In this document: positions 1 to 8,295 of the stretch, in pieces
Layout of the letters: the number at the start of each line of letters is the position of its first letter
Position numbering within the stretch: position 1 is the first letter of the stretch
Source: Prevotella sp.
Lineage (GTDB): Bacteria; Bacteroidota; Bacteroidia; Bacteroidales; Bacteroidaceae
DNA: 49,770 nucleotides
Assembly: GCA_017476785.1 (NCBI GenBank)
Contig: JAFUZD010000081.1
Location: 1-49,770 of the forward strand
Direction of reading: 5' to 3'
The notes under the pieces: generated by a model
Seen by the model: the letters and a program-made list of their open reading frames with translations, nothing else
The model's database searches: none
Told to the model about the DNA's origin: nothing
Translations under genes and position numbers: made by a program

Positions 1-1
1 C

Positions 2-1195
2 GAGCGTTACTGTACGGGTAAGGATACGAGCGACTGGGAAAAGTTTGAGAAGTGGGCCGAGACGGTGCCCTATACGTTCCGCAATCCGCTCTATCACTGG
101 ACCCATCTGGAGCTGAAGACGGCTTTCGGTATTGAGAAACAGCTCTCGCCCAAGACGGCACGCGAGATATTCGACGAGTGTAACGAGAAGCTGAAGTTGC
201 CGGAGTTCTCGGCTCGCGGACTGATGAAGCACTACAACGTGGAGTGCGTCTGCACGACCGACGACCCCGTTGACGACCTGCACAACCACATTGAGTACGC
301 CCGCAACAAGGCCGATGACGACCCGTTGATGATTCCCGCTTGGCGTCCTGATAAGGCGATGAACATTGAGAAGCCCGAGTTTGCAGCCTATGTCCACCAG
401 CTGGAGCAGGTGTCGGGTGTGACCATCACCAAGTTTGCCGATATGGTAGACGCCCTGCAGAAGCGTCACGACTTTTTTGCGGCCAACGGTTGCAAGCTGT
501 CTGATCACGGCATTGAGGAATTCTATGACGAGGAATACACCGACTCGCAGATTGAAATCATCTTCGAGAAGGCAATGCGCGGACAGCAGTTAGCCAATTT
601 GGAGATACGCCAGTACAAGAACTGCTTCCTCACTGTGATGGCTGAGATGGATGCCGATGCAGACTGGACGCAGCAGTTCCACTATGGTGCTATTCGCGAC
701 AACAATACAAAGATGTACAATCTTCTGGGTGCCGATACGGGCTTCGACTCCATCGGCGAGTTCAACACGGCAAAGGCTATGTCGAAGTTCTTGAACAAGC
801 TGAATATGGAAGACAAACTGACGCGCACCATTCTCTACACGCTGAACCCCTGCGCCAACGAGGTGATTGCCACGATGCTGGGCAACTTCCAAGGCGGTGA
901 GCCCGGAAAGATTCAGTTCGGATCGGGATGGTGGTTCAACGACCAAATGGACGGAATGGTGAAGCAGATGAACGCCCTGTCTGTCCTCGGCCTGCTGAGC
1001 CGCTTCGTCGGAATGCTCACCGACTCGCGCTCGTTCCTCAGCTATCCGCGTCACGAGTATTTCCGCCGCATTCTTTGCAACATCCTCGGCAACGATGTGG
1101 AGAAGGGACTGCTGCCCGACGACCGCGAGACGCTGGCACGGATGGTGGAGGACATCTCATACAACAATGCCCGTCGTTATTTCAAGTTCTATTAA
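2..1195 (+). CDS. uxaC: Uronate (glucuronate/galacturonate) isomerase, 5' end outside window
   Basis: Isomerises D-glucuronate to fructuronate or D-galacturonate to tagaturonate, the first cytoplasmic step of hexuronate breakdown. The reading frame is open from base 2 (ERYCTGKDTSDWEKFEKWAE), so the start lies upstream; an internal GTG at 65 is not the real start. About 397 residues are visible of a family usually near 470, so roughly 70 N-terminal residues, including the usual N-terminal metal-binding HxH, are missing from view. Family signatures seen include NPLYHWTHLELK, CTTDDPVDDL, PAWRPDKA, GSGWWFNDQMDGM and the C-terminal TDSRSFLSYPRHEYFRRI. A strong terminator follows, so it ends its transcript. 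The assignment is secure; the substrate preference cannot be read from sequence. Confidence 0.95.
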   Translation, partial: ERYCTGKDTSDWEKFEKWAETVPYTFRNPLYHWTHLELKTAFGIEKQLSPKTAREIFDECNEKLKLPEFSARGLMKHYNVECVCTTDDPVDDLHNHIEYARNKADDDPLMIPAWRPDKAMNIEKPEFAAYVHQLEQVSGVTITKFADMVDALQKRHDFFAANGCKLSDHGIEEFYDEEYTDSQIEIIFEKAMRGQQLANLEIRQYKNCFLTVMAEMDADADWTQQFHYGAIRDNNTKMYNLLGADTGFDSIGEFNTAKAMSKFLNKLNMEDKLTRTILYTLNPCANEVIATMLGNFQGGEPGKIQFGSGWWFNDQMDGMVKQMNALSVLGLLSRFVGMLTDSRSFLSYPRHEYFRRILCNILGNDVEKGLLPDDRETLARMVEDISYNNARRYFKFY

Positions 1196-1217
1196 ACCGA
1201 CGCATTCAATCCTTTCG

Positions 1218-1245
1218 AGGCCGACTTCCGAGTCGGCCTTTTTTT
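1218..1245 (+). terminator. Intrinsic terminator after uxaC
   Basis: A perfect 9-bp stem (AGGCCGACT with AGTCGGCCT) and a TCCG tetraloop are followed by a run of seven T. It begins 22 bases after the uxaC stop codon. Confidence 0.9.
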
Positions 1246-1352
1246 GTGTCAATCAGGAAAATCTCTTGGGAATTTGAAAGATTCGCGCGTAGATTCATCC
1301 TCGTTTGCTATATTGTTTTGTACAGCAAAAGTCTCATTTTCTGATTGAAATA

Positions 1353-1384
1353 CTTGTGTAATTAAAAAAATAGGTGTAATTTTG
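1353..1384 (+). promoter_or_regulatory. Bacteroidetes-type promoter for the export lipoprotein gene
   Basis: CTTG at 1353-1356, 20 bp, then TAATTTTG at 1377-1384 fits the primary-sigma consensus (TTTG, about 20 bp, TAnnTTTG). The predicted start of transcription is near 1391, just before the ATG at 1409. This argues against the in-frame TTG at 1382, which lies inside the -7 box. Confidence 0.7.
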
Positions 1385-1408
1385 CAGCCAATAAAAGCAA
1401 GTAACGAA

Positions 1409-2215
1409 ATGACGATGACCCGAAAAATCATTCTGCCGATAGTCTTGTTGGCTGTGGCGATGGTGCTTGGCAGTTGCGGAAGCACTAAGAACGTGGCTTA
1501 TTTCAAGAACAGTGACTCGATAGACCTCAGTGCATCGCGTATGCTCTATGATGCGCGCATTATGCCTAAGGACCAGCTGACCATCACCGTCAGCACTACC
1601 GACGATCAGGCTGCCGTCCCGTTCAACCTCACGGTGCCTACTCCCTACACCGCCAACCAACGCTCCAGTTACTCGCAGGCAATGCTGCAGAGCTATCTGG
1701 TAGACAACGAAGGCAACATCGACTTCCCCATTATCGGTACGGTGCATCTGGGCGGACTGACCAAGTCGGAGGCCGAACAGCTGATTCAGACCAAGATAAA
1801 GCCCTATATGAGTGCAACGGAGAACCCGATTGTAACAGTGCGAATGTCGAGCTATTCCATCTCGGTGCTTGGCGAGGTGACGCGTCCGGGCTCTTATCAG
1901 GTGTCGCGCGAGAAGATTACGATTCTTGAGGCACTGGCGCAGGCGGGCGACCTGACCATCTACGGTGTGCGCAACCGCGTGAAGCTGATTCGCGAGGATG
2001 CCAGTGGGCAGAAGGCCATCCACGTGCTGAACTTGAATGACGCCGGCATCATCAACTCACCTTATTATTATCTGCAGCAGAACGACGTGGTCTATGTAGA
2101 GCCCAATAAGGTGAAGGCACAAAACTCGAGCGTGGGTAGTATGACGACACTGTGGTTCTCGGCAACGTCGATTCTGATTTCGTTGACGTCGCTGTTATAC
2201 AACATATTGAAGTAA
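1409..2215 (+). CDS. Wza-like polysaccharide biosynthesis/export lipoprotein
   Basis: Probable outer-membrane component of a polysaccharide export channel. With the ATG at 1409 the product is 268 residues. It begins with a lipoprotein signal (VLLAVAMVLGSC, lipobox LGSC), so the mature protein starts at Cys. The Poly_export domain follows (MPKDQLTITVSTTD), then SLBB-type segments (VLGEVTRPGSYQVSREKITILEALAQAGDL and ALAQAGDLTIYGVRNRV regions, RNRVKLIRED, LQQNDVVYVEPNK). A hydrophobic C-terminal helix (TLWFSATSILISLTSLLYNIL) is usual in Bacteroidetes members. The normal partner, a Wzc-like chain-length tyrosine kinase, is not next to it; the gene stands alone between two terminators. It therefore probably serves a polysaccharide locus elsewhere or acts as a spare export subunit. 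The family is clear; the exported polymer is unknown. Confidence 0.85.
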   Translation: MTMTRKIILPIVLLAVAMVLGSCGSTKNVAYFKNSDSIDLSASRMLYDARIMPKDQLTITVSTTDDQAAVPFNLTVPTPYTANQRSSYSQAMLQSYLVDNEGNIDFPIIGTVHLGGLTKSEAEQLIQTKIKPYMSATENPIVTVRMSSYSISVLGEVTRPGSYQVSREKITILEALAQAGDLTIYGVRNRVKLIREDASGQKAIHVLNLNDAGIINSPYYYLQQNDVVYVEPNKVKAQNSSVGSMTTLWFSATSILISLTSLLYNILK

Positions 2216-2223
2216 CGATAACG

Positions 2224-2257
2224 AGAGATTGAGCGTAGCGGTTCAATCTCTTTTTTT
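2224..2257 (+). terminator. Intrinsic terminator after the export lipoprotein gene
   Basis: A 9-bp perfect stem (AGAGATTGA with TCAATCTCT) and a 10-base loop lead into seven T. Confidence 0.9.
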
Positions 2258-2295
2258 GGATATACACGATACAATACAAATACAAAAACAGATTT

Positions 2296-4140
2296 ATGTG
2301 TGGAATAGTAGGTTATATCGGGAAGCGCGAGTCGTATCCGATTTTGATTAAGGGTCTGAAGCGGCTGGAGTATCGCGGCTACGACAGTGCCGGTGTGGCA
2401 CTGGAGAGCACTACGGGAGCCCTGAACGTCTATAAGGCCAAAGGTAAGGTGTCCGACTTGGAAGGCTACTGTGCTGATAAGGATATCAGCGGCAGTGTAG
2501 GCATTGCCCACACGCGTTGGGCTACCCACGGCGAGCCATCGTCGCTGAATGCGCACCCCCATTACTCAGAGTCGAAGAATCTGGCCATCATTCACAATGG
2601 CATCATAGAGAACTATGCCGACATCAAGAAGAATCTGATAGAGAAAGGAGTGGAGTTCCGCTCCGACACCGACACCGAGGTGCTGGTGCAGCTGGTGGAG
2701 TATATCCAGCATCGCAAGAACCTCGACCTGCTGACGGCCGTTCGGGTGGCTCTGTTTCAGGTCATTGGTGCCTATGCCATTGCCATCCTCGACAAGAACG
2801 ACCCCAACCAGATTATTGCTGCCCGTAAGCAGAGCCCGCTCGTAGTGGGTATTGGTGAGAACGAGTTCTTCCTCGGCTCAGATGCAAGCCCCATTATTGA
2901 GTATACAGATAAGGTGGTCTATTTGGAAGACGGCAACATCGCCGTGATGCGAATGGGCGAGGAGTTGAAGGTAGTCAGCATCCTCAACGAGGCGCAGGAT
3001 CTTGAAATCAAGACGGTGGACATCGACCTCGGTCAGATAGAGAAAGGCGGCTATCCGCACTTTATGCTCAAGGAAATTTTCGAACAGCCCGAATGCCTGA
3101 CCAACTGTATGCGTGGCCGCGTCAATGTTGAGGCCGACCACGTGACGCTGAGTGCCCTCATCGACTATCGGCGCCAGTTGCTCAGTGCCAAGCGCATCCT
3201 GATTGTTGCCTGCGGAACCTCGTGGCACGCTGGCTTGATAGGCAAGCAACTCATTGAGACGCTCTGCCGCATCCCCGTAGAAGTAGAATATGCCTCTGAG
3301 TTCCGCTACCGCAATCCGGTGGTTACTGAGGAGGATGTGGTCATTGCCATCTCGCAGAGCGGCGAGACGGCCGACACGTTGGCTGCCGTCCAGCTGGCCA
3401 AGAGCAAAGGTGCTTTCATCTATGGTATCTGCAATGCCATCGGCTCGAGCATCCCGCGTGCAACGGATACGGGAACCTATATCCACGTAGGACCAGAAAT
3501 CGGTGTTGCTTCGACGAAGGCTTTCACGGGACAGGTGACGGTGCTCACGATGTTTGCACTGGCACTGGCCGATGCAAAAGGCACCATCGACCGCGAGGAA
3601 TATCTGAAGGTCGTAAAGGGACTGAGCCTCATACCAGAGACCATTAAGGAGGTGCTGAAGACCAATGAGAAGGTAGCCGACTTGGCACGCACGTTCACCT
3701 ATGCGCACAATTTCCTTTATCTCGGGCGCGGTTTCAGCTACCCCGTGGCATTGGAGGGCGCGTTGAAGTTGAAGGAAATCAGCTATATCCACGCCGAGGG
3801 CTATCCGGCAGCCGAGATGAAGCACGGCCCCATTGCCCTCATCGATTCGGATATGCCGGTGGTCGTCATTGCTACCCACAATGCGATGTACGAGAAAGTG
3901 CTCTCCAATATTCAGGAAATCAAGGCTCGTCAGGGTAGGGTGATTGCCTTAGTGAGCAAAGGCGACCAGACCATTGCGAAGATTGCCGACGAGGTGATTG
4001 AGCTGCCCGACGTCCAAGAGTGTCTCGAGCCGTTGGTGGCCACCATCCCCCTGCAGCTTCTGGCCTATCACGTTGCCGTATGTAAGGGTAAGGATGTCGA
4101 CCAGCCGCGCAATTTGGCAAAGAGCGTCACAGTTGAGTAA
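2296..4140 (+). CDS. glmS: Glutamine-fructose-6-phosphate aminotransferase (isomerizing)
   Basis: Makes glucosamine-6-phosphate from fructose-6-phosphate and glutamine, the entry to cell-wall and LPS amino sugars. It has 614 residues, normal for the family. The start at 2296 is fixed by the protein: Met is followed by Cys2 (MCGIVGYIG), the N-terminal nucleophile of the class II glutaminase domain (about residues 2-220; HTRWATHG, HNGIIENY, SDTDTE). Two SIS sugar-isomerase domains follow (about 285-425 and 460-605; CGTSWHAGLIGK, SQSGETADT, STKAFTGQ, EMKHGPIALID). It ends with the family tail NLAKSVTVE. A terminator follows before the purF-like gene, so it may be its own unit. I see no glmS ribozyme in the short leader. 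Confidence 0.98.
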   Translation: MCGIVGYIGKRESYPILIKGLKRLEYRGYDSAGVALESTTGALNVYKAKGKVSDLEGYCADKDISGSVGIAHTRWATHGEPSSLNAHPHYSESKNLAIIHNGIIENYADIKKNLIEKGVEFRSDTDTEVLVQLVEYIQHRKNLDLLTAVRVALFQVIGAYAIAILDKNDPNQIIAARKQSPLVVGIGENEFFLGSDASPIIEYTDKVVYLEDGNIAVMRMGEELKVVSILNEAQDLEIKTVDIDLGQIEKGGYPHFMLKEIFEQPECLTNCMRGRVNVEADHVTLSALIDYRRQLLSAKRILIVACGTSWHAGLIGKQLIETLCRIPVEVEYASEFRYRNPVVTEEDVVIAISQSGETADTLAAVQLAKSKGAFIYGICNAIGSSIPRATDTGTYIHVGPEIGVASTKAFTGQVTVLTMFALALADAKGTIDREEYLKVVKGLSLIPETIKEVLKTNEKVADLARTFTYAHNFLYLGRGFSYPVALEGALKLKEISYIHAEGYPAAEMKHGPIALIDSDMPVVVIATHNAMYEKVLSNIQEIKARQGRVIALVSKGDQTIAKIADEVIELPDVQECLEPLVATIPLQLLAYHVAVCKGKDVDQPRNLAKSVTVE

Positions 4141-4146
4141 TAGTAA

Positions 4147-4183
4147 GGGCGGACCGTCGCAAGAACGGTTCGCCCTCTTTTTT
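4147..4183 (+). terminator. Intrinsic terminator after glmS
   Basis: An 11-bp stem (4147-4157 with 4165-4175, one G-T pair) and a 7-base loop are followed by a T-rich tract ending in six T. Confidence 0.9.
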
Positions 4184-4205
4184 AACCATACTACTTTAAA
4201 GGATA

Positions 4206-6047
4206 ATGGAACCATTGAAGCACGAATGCGGCGTGGCGATGATTCGCCTGTTGAAGCCGCTGGACTATTACGAGCATAAATACGGCACACGGTTGTACGG
4301 ACTCAACAAGCTCTATCTGATGATGGAGAAACAGCACAATCGCGGTCAGGAGGGTGCTGGCATTGCCTGTGTCAAGCTGAACACGGAGCCGGGCAACGAG
4401 TATATGTTTCGCGAGCGGGCAGAGGGAAAGGATGCTATCACCGAGATCTTCGGCCAGATTGCCAATTACGACCATTTTGCCGGCGAGCTCTATATGGGGC
4501 ATCTGCGCTACTCCACCACCGGCAAGAGTGGGCTGAAGTACGTGCACCCTTTCCTGCGGCGCAACAACTGGAAAGCGAAGAACCTCTGCCTCTGTGGCAA
4601 TTTCAATATGACCAATATCGACGAGATATTCCATAAAATCACGTCGCAGGGGCAGTGCCCGCGTATCTACAGCGACAGCTACATTATGCTGGAATGGATG
4701 GGGCACCGGCTGGACCGCGAGGTGGAACGCAACTTCAACGAGGCGAAGGCATTGGGACTGGAGGGAACGGCCATCACCGACTATATCGACACCCACGTCC
4801 AGATGCGCAACGTGTTGCAGACCTCGATGCCCGACTTTGATGGCGGCTACGTGGTCTGCGGACTGACTGGCAGCGGTGAAATGTTCTCAATGCGCGACCC
4901 GTGGGGCATCCGGCCGGCGTTTTATTATCAGGACGACGAGGTGATAGCACTGGCCAGTGAGCGGCCGGTCTTGCAGACGACGTTCGACGTAGAGCGTGAC
5001 GGCATTAAGGAGTTGCAGCCGGGTATGGCCCTTATTGTCAATAAGAATGGGCTTTGCCAGATAGAGCGCATCTTGGAGCAGCGTGGCGACAGTGCCTGCT
5101 CCTTTGAGCGCATCTACTTCAGCCGGGGCAGCGACCGCGACATCTATCAAGAGCGCAAGCAGTTGGGCGAGCAGCTGACCGACGGAATCCTGAAAGCCAT
5201 CGACGGCGATGTAGACCACACCGTGTTCTCGTTCATTCCCAACACGGCCGAGGTGGCTTATTACGGGATGCTCGGCGGGTTCAAGCGCTATCTCAACGAC
5301 CAGAAGATAGCGGCCATAGAGCGGCTGGGACGCGTGCCGACGCGTGCAGAGCTGGAGGTGATTCTCAACAAGTACGTCCGCTCTGAGAAAGCTGCGTGGA
5401 AAGACATCAAGCTGCGCACCTTTATCACCGAAGGCAACTCGCGCAATGACTTGGCCAGCCACGTCTACGATATTACCTACGACGTGCTGGAGCGCAACGT
5501 GGACAATCTCGTCGTCATTGACGACAGCATCGTGCGCGGCACGACGTTGCGCGAGAGCATCATCAAGATTCTCGACCGCCTGCATCCCAAGAAGCTGGTC
5601 ATCGTGTCAAGTGCCCCTCAGATACGTTATCCCGACTATTACGGCATTGATATGGCCCGTCTTGAGGAGTTCATCGCCTTCCGTGCCTGCATCGAACTGC
5701 TGAAAGACCGCCGCCTTCACCGGCTCATTGACGATACGTACCGGCACTGCGTGGAGGAACTGAAGAAGCCGAAGGCTGAGATGCACTGCTGCGTGAAGGA
5801 ACTCTATCGGCCTTTCTCTGTGTCGGAGCTGAACGAAAAGATGGTGGAGATGCTCCGGCCTGAAGGAGTGACAACCCCCATCGAGCTGGTCTTCCAGAGC
5901 ATTGAGGGGCTTCACGCTGCCTGTCCCCGCCATCGGGGCGACTGGTACTTCACCGGCGACTTCCCCACACCGGGCGGAATGAAGCTGGTGAATCAGGCCT
6001 TCATCAACTATTACGAGAACATATATCAGTACCAACAGAAATTCTAA
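4206..6047 (+). CDS. purF: Amidophosphoribosyltransferase-like protein (long PurF family member)
   Basis: PurF enzymes transfer ammonia from glutamine to PRPP to start purine synthesis. The protein begins MEPLKHEC; Cys8 would become the N-terminal nucleophile after removal of a short propeptide, as in known PurF proteins. The class II glutaminase domain follows (QHNRGQEGAGIA, GHLRYSTTGKSG, CGNFNMTN, DPWGIRPAFY). The PRPP loop VVIDDSIVRGTTLRES lies near residues 433-450. At 613 residues it is about 100 longer than the E. coli enzyme, with extra sequence at the C-terminus and in the central part. It starts an operon: carA follows after 14 bp and carB 5 bp later. Linkage to pyrimidine/arginine genes rather than pur genes suggests it may be a paralog with a different role. 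The family is certain; the exact reaction is less so. Confidence 0.85.
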   Translation: MEPLKHECGVAMIRLLKPLDYYEHKYGTRLYGLNKLYLMMEKQHNRGQEGAGIACVKLNTEPGNEYMFRERAEGKDAITEIFGQIANYDHFAGELYMGHLRYSTTGKSGLKYVHPFLRRNNWKAKNLCLCGNFNMTNIDEIFHKITSQGQCPRIYSDSYIMLEWMGHRLDREVERNFNEAKALGLEGTAITDYIDTHVQMRNVLQTSMPDFDGGYVVCGLTGSGEMFSMRDPWGIRPAFYYQDDEVIALASERPVLQTTFDVERDGIKELQPGMALIVNKNGLCQIERILEQRGDSACSFERIYFSRGSDRDIYQERKQLGEQLTDGILKAIDGDVDHTVFSFIPNTAEVAYYGMLGGFKRYLNDQKIAAIERLGRVPTRAELEVILNKYVRSEKAAWKDIKLRTFITEGNSRNDLASHVYDITYDVLERNVDNLVVIDDSIVRGTTLRESIIKILDRLHPKKLVIVSSAPQIRYPDYYGIDMARLEEFIAFRACIELLKDRRLHRLIDDTYRHCVEELKKPKAEMHCCVKELYRPFSVSELNEKMVEMLRPEGVTTPIELVFQSIEGLHAACPRHRGDWYFTGDFPTPGGMKLVNQAFINYYENIYQYQQKF

Positions 6048-6061
6048 ATATTGCAAGAACA

Positions 6062-7174
6062 ATGAAGAAAGCAACACTTGTATTGGAAGACGGAAGCCGC
6101 TTCGAAGGCCATTCCTTCGGCTACGACCAGCCCGTCAGTGGAGAGGTGGTCTTCAATACGGCGATGACGGGCTATCCTGAGTCGCTGACCGACCCCTCGT
6201 ACGCCGGTCAGCTGATGACGCTGACGTATCCGCTGGTGGGCAACTACGGCGTGCCCCCCTTCACCTTCGAGGCTGATGGGCTGGCCAGCTATATGGAGAG
6301 CGACCGCATCTACGCCTCGGCCATCATCGTTTCCGACTACAGCGAGCAGTACAGCCACTGGAACGGAAACGAGAGCTTGGGCAGCTGGCTGAAGCGCGAG
6401 CACGTGCCCGGCCTGACGGGCATTGATACCCGCCAGCTGACTAAAGTCCTGCGTGAGCACGGCGTGATGATGGGGCGCATCGTTTTCTCGGAGAACTCGG
6501 AGGACTCCGAGAACTCCGAGCCCTCCGAGTCCTCCGAGCCCTCCGAGTTCCCCAGCTATGGCTCAGTCAACTGGGTCGATCGCGTATCCTGTAAGGAGAT
6601 GATCAGATACAACGAAGGAGCCGGCAAGAAGGTGGTGCTCGTGGACTGCGGCGTGAAGCACAACATCATCCGCTGTCTGGTTGGCCGGGGTGTCGAAGTG
6701 ATTCGCGTTCCGTGGAACTACGACTACACAGCATTGGACTTCGACGGCCTCTTCCTCGCCAATGGGCCGGGCGACCCCGATATGTGCGAGGAAGCAGTCA
6801 CCATCCTGCGCCGCCAGATGGCGCAGAGCCGCAAGCCCATCTGTGGCATTTGTATGGGCAATCAGCTGCTGGCAAAGGCCGGCGGTGCCACCATCTATAA
6901 GCTGAAATACGGTCACCGTTCCCACAATCAGCCCGTGCGCGAGGTGGGGACCAACCGTTGCTACATCACTTCGCAGAACCACGGCTATGCCGTCGATGCA
7001 TCATTGTTGGGGCGCGACTGGCGCGAACTGTTTGTCAATATGAACGACGGCTCCAACGAAGGCATCTGCCATACCGTCAATCCTTGGTTCTCCAGCCAGT
7101 TCCATCCGGAGGCCTGCAGTGGCCCCGTGGACACGGAGTTTATGTTCGACCGATTTGTAGAAAAGCTGAAATAA
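6062..7174 (+). CDS. carA: Carbamoyl-phosphate synthase small (glutaminase) subunit, with a repeat insertion
   Basis: Supplies ammonia from glutamine to CarB for carbamoyl phosphate, used for pyrimidines and arginine. It has 370 residues. The N-terminal CPSase small-chain domain (residues 1-140; [23 protein letters not shown]) is followed by a class I glutaminase domain: nucleophile Cys264 in GICMGNQ, and His348 and Glu350 in FHPEA. Between the domains, residues 143-163 are seven Ser-Glu-X tripeptides encoded by a 9-bp tandem repeat (6488-6550). The same repeat occurs in non-coding DNA near 21.2 kb. The insert lies in the interdomain linker and keeps the frame, so the enzyme is probably active. 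The gap to carB is 5 bp, so the two subunits are translationally close. Confidence 0.96.
   Translation: MKKATLVLEDGSRFEGHSFGYDQPVSGEVVFNTAMTGYPESLTDPSYAGQLMTLTYPLVGNYGVPPFTFEADGLASYMESDRIYASAIIVSDYSEQYSHWNGNESLGSWLKREHVPGLTGIDTRQLTKVLREHGVMMGRIVFSENSEDSENSEPSESSEPSEFPSYGSVNWVDRVSCKEMIRYNEGAGKKVVLVDCGVKHNIIRCLVGRGVEVIRVPWNYDYTALDFDGLFLANGPGDPDMCEEAVTILRRQMAQSRKPICGICMGNQLLAKAGGATIYKLKYGHRSHNQPVREVGTNRCYITSQNHGYAVDASLLGRDWRELFVNMNDGSNEGICHTVNPWFSSQFHPEACSGPVDTEFMFDRFVEKLK
6488..6550 (+). repeat. Nonanucleotide tandem repeat inside carA (7 units, Ser-Glu-X)
   Basis: There are seven 9-base units of the form TCSGAGNNC (TCGGAGAAC, TCGGAGGAC, TCCGAGAAC, TCCGAGCCC, TCCGAGTCC, TCCGAGCCC, TCCGAGTTC). 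They are translated as Ser-Glu plus Asn, Asp, Pro, Ser or Phe. The unit size keeps the carA frame whatever the copy number. It matches the array at 21165-21218. Confidence 0.9.
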
Positions 7175-7179
7175 CGATT

Positions 7180-8235
7180 ATGAAAGACGACAATATCAAG
7201 AAAGTGCTGCTCCTCGGAAGCGGAGCGTTGAAGATAGGCGAAGCCGGAGAGTTCGACTACAGCGGCTCGCAGGCACTGAAGGCACTGCGCGAAGAAGGCG
7301 TGGAGACCGTGCTCATCAATCCCAACATTGCCACTGTGCAGACCAGCGAGGGCGTGGCCGACCAGATTTACTTCCTGCCCGTGCAGCCTTATTTCGTGGA
7401 GCGTGTCATCGAGAAGGAACGACCCGACGGCATCCTCTTGGCATTCGGCGGCCAGACGGCACTGAATTGCGGCGTGGAACTCTACAAGAGCGGGGTGCTC
7501 GAGAAATACGGCGTCCGGGTGTTGGGCACGCCGGTGCAGGCCATTATGGACACCGAAGACCGCGAGCTCTTTGTGGAGAAACTGAACGAGATAGGTGTGA
7601 AGACCATCAAGAGCGAGGCCTGTGCCGACATAGCGAGTGCCCGCCGTGCGGCACGCGAGCTGGGCTATCCCGTCATCCTGCGTGCTGCCTATGCGCTGGG
7701 CGGACTGGGCAGCGGCTTCTGCGACAATGAGGAAGAGCTCGACCGCTTGGCCGAGAAGGCTTTCTCGTTCTCGCCGCAGGTGCTGGTGGAAAAGTCGCTG
7801 AAAGGCTGGAAGGAGATAGAGTACGAGGTGGTGCGCGACCGCTACGACAACTGCATCACCGTCTGCAATATGGAAAACTTCGACCCGCTGGGCATCCATA
7901 CGGGCGAGAGCATAGTCATTGCCCCGTCGCAGACGCTGACCAACAGCGAGTATCACAAGCTGCGCGCACTGGCCATCAAGATTATCCGCCACATCGGCAT
8001 CGTGGGCGAGTGCAACGAGCAGTACGCTTTCGACCCGCAGTCGGAAGACTATCGCGTCATCGAGGTCAACGCCCGTCTGAGCCGTTCGTCGGCACTGGCC
8101 AGCAAGGCCACGGGCTATCCGCTGGCTTTCGTGGCCGCCAAGCTGGGAATGGGCTACGGCCTGTTTGAGTTGAAGAACTCGGTGACCAAGACCACCAGCG
8201 CCTTCTTTGAGCCGGCACTCGACTACGTGGTGTGA
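7180..8235 (+). CDS. carB: carB 5' open reading frame (N-terminal fragment)
   Basis: These 351 codons run from the native ATG, 5 bp after the carA stop, to the premature TGA. The product would contain the pre-ATP-grasp domain ([24 protein letters not shown]) and most of the first ATP-grasp domain ([57 protein letters not shown]). It would stop before the end of that domain. Alone it should not be a working synthetase. Confidence 0.75.
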   Translation: MKDDNIKKVLLLGSGALKIGEAGEFDYSGSQALKALREEGVETVLINPNIATVQTSEGVADQIYFLPVQPYFVERVIEKERPDGILLAFGGQTALNCGVELYKSGVLEKYGVRVLGTPVQAIMDTEDRELFVEKLNEIGVKTIKSEACADIASARRAARELGYPVILRAAYALGGLGSGFCDNEEELDRLAEKAFSFSPQVLVEKSLKGWKEIEYEVVRDRYDNCITVCNMENFDPLGIHTGESIVIAPSQTLTNSEYHKLRALAIKIIRHIGIVGECNEQYAFDPQSEDYRVIEVNARLSRSSALASKATGYPLAFVAAKLGMGYGLFELKNSVTKTTSAFFEPALDYVV

Positions 8236-8295
8236 AAGATTCCGCGCTGGGACCTGTCCAAGTTCCACGGCGTTGACAAGGAGCTGGGGTCGTCG

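Noticed and set aside
1249-1408. Small open frames between uxaC and the export lipoprotein gene
   Set aside because: No conserved features. The stretch holds a terminator, AT-rich sequence and a promoter.
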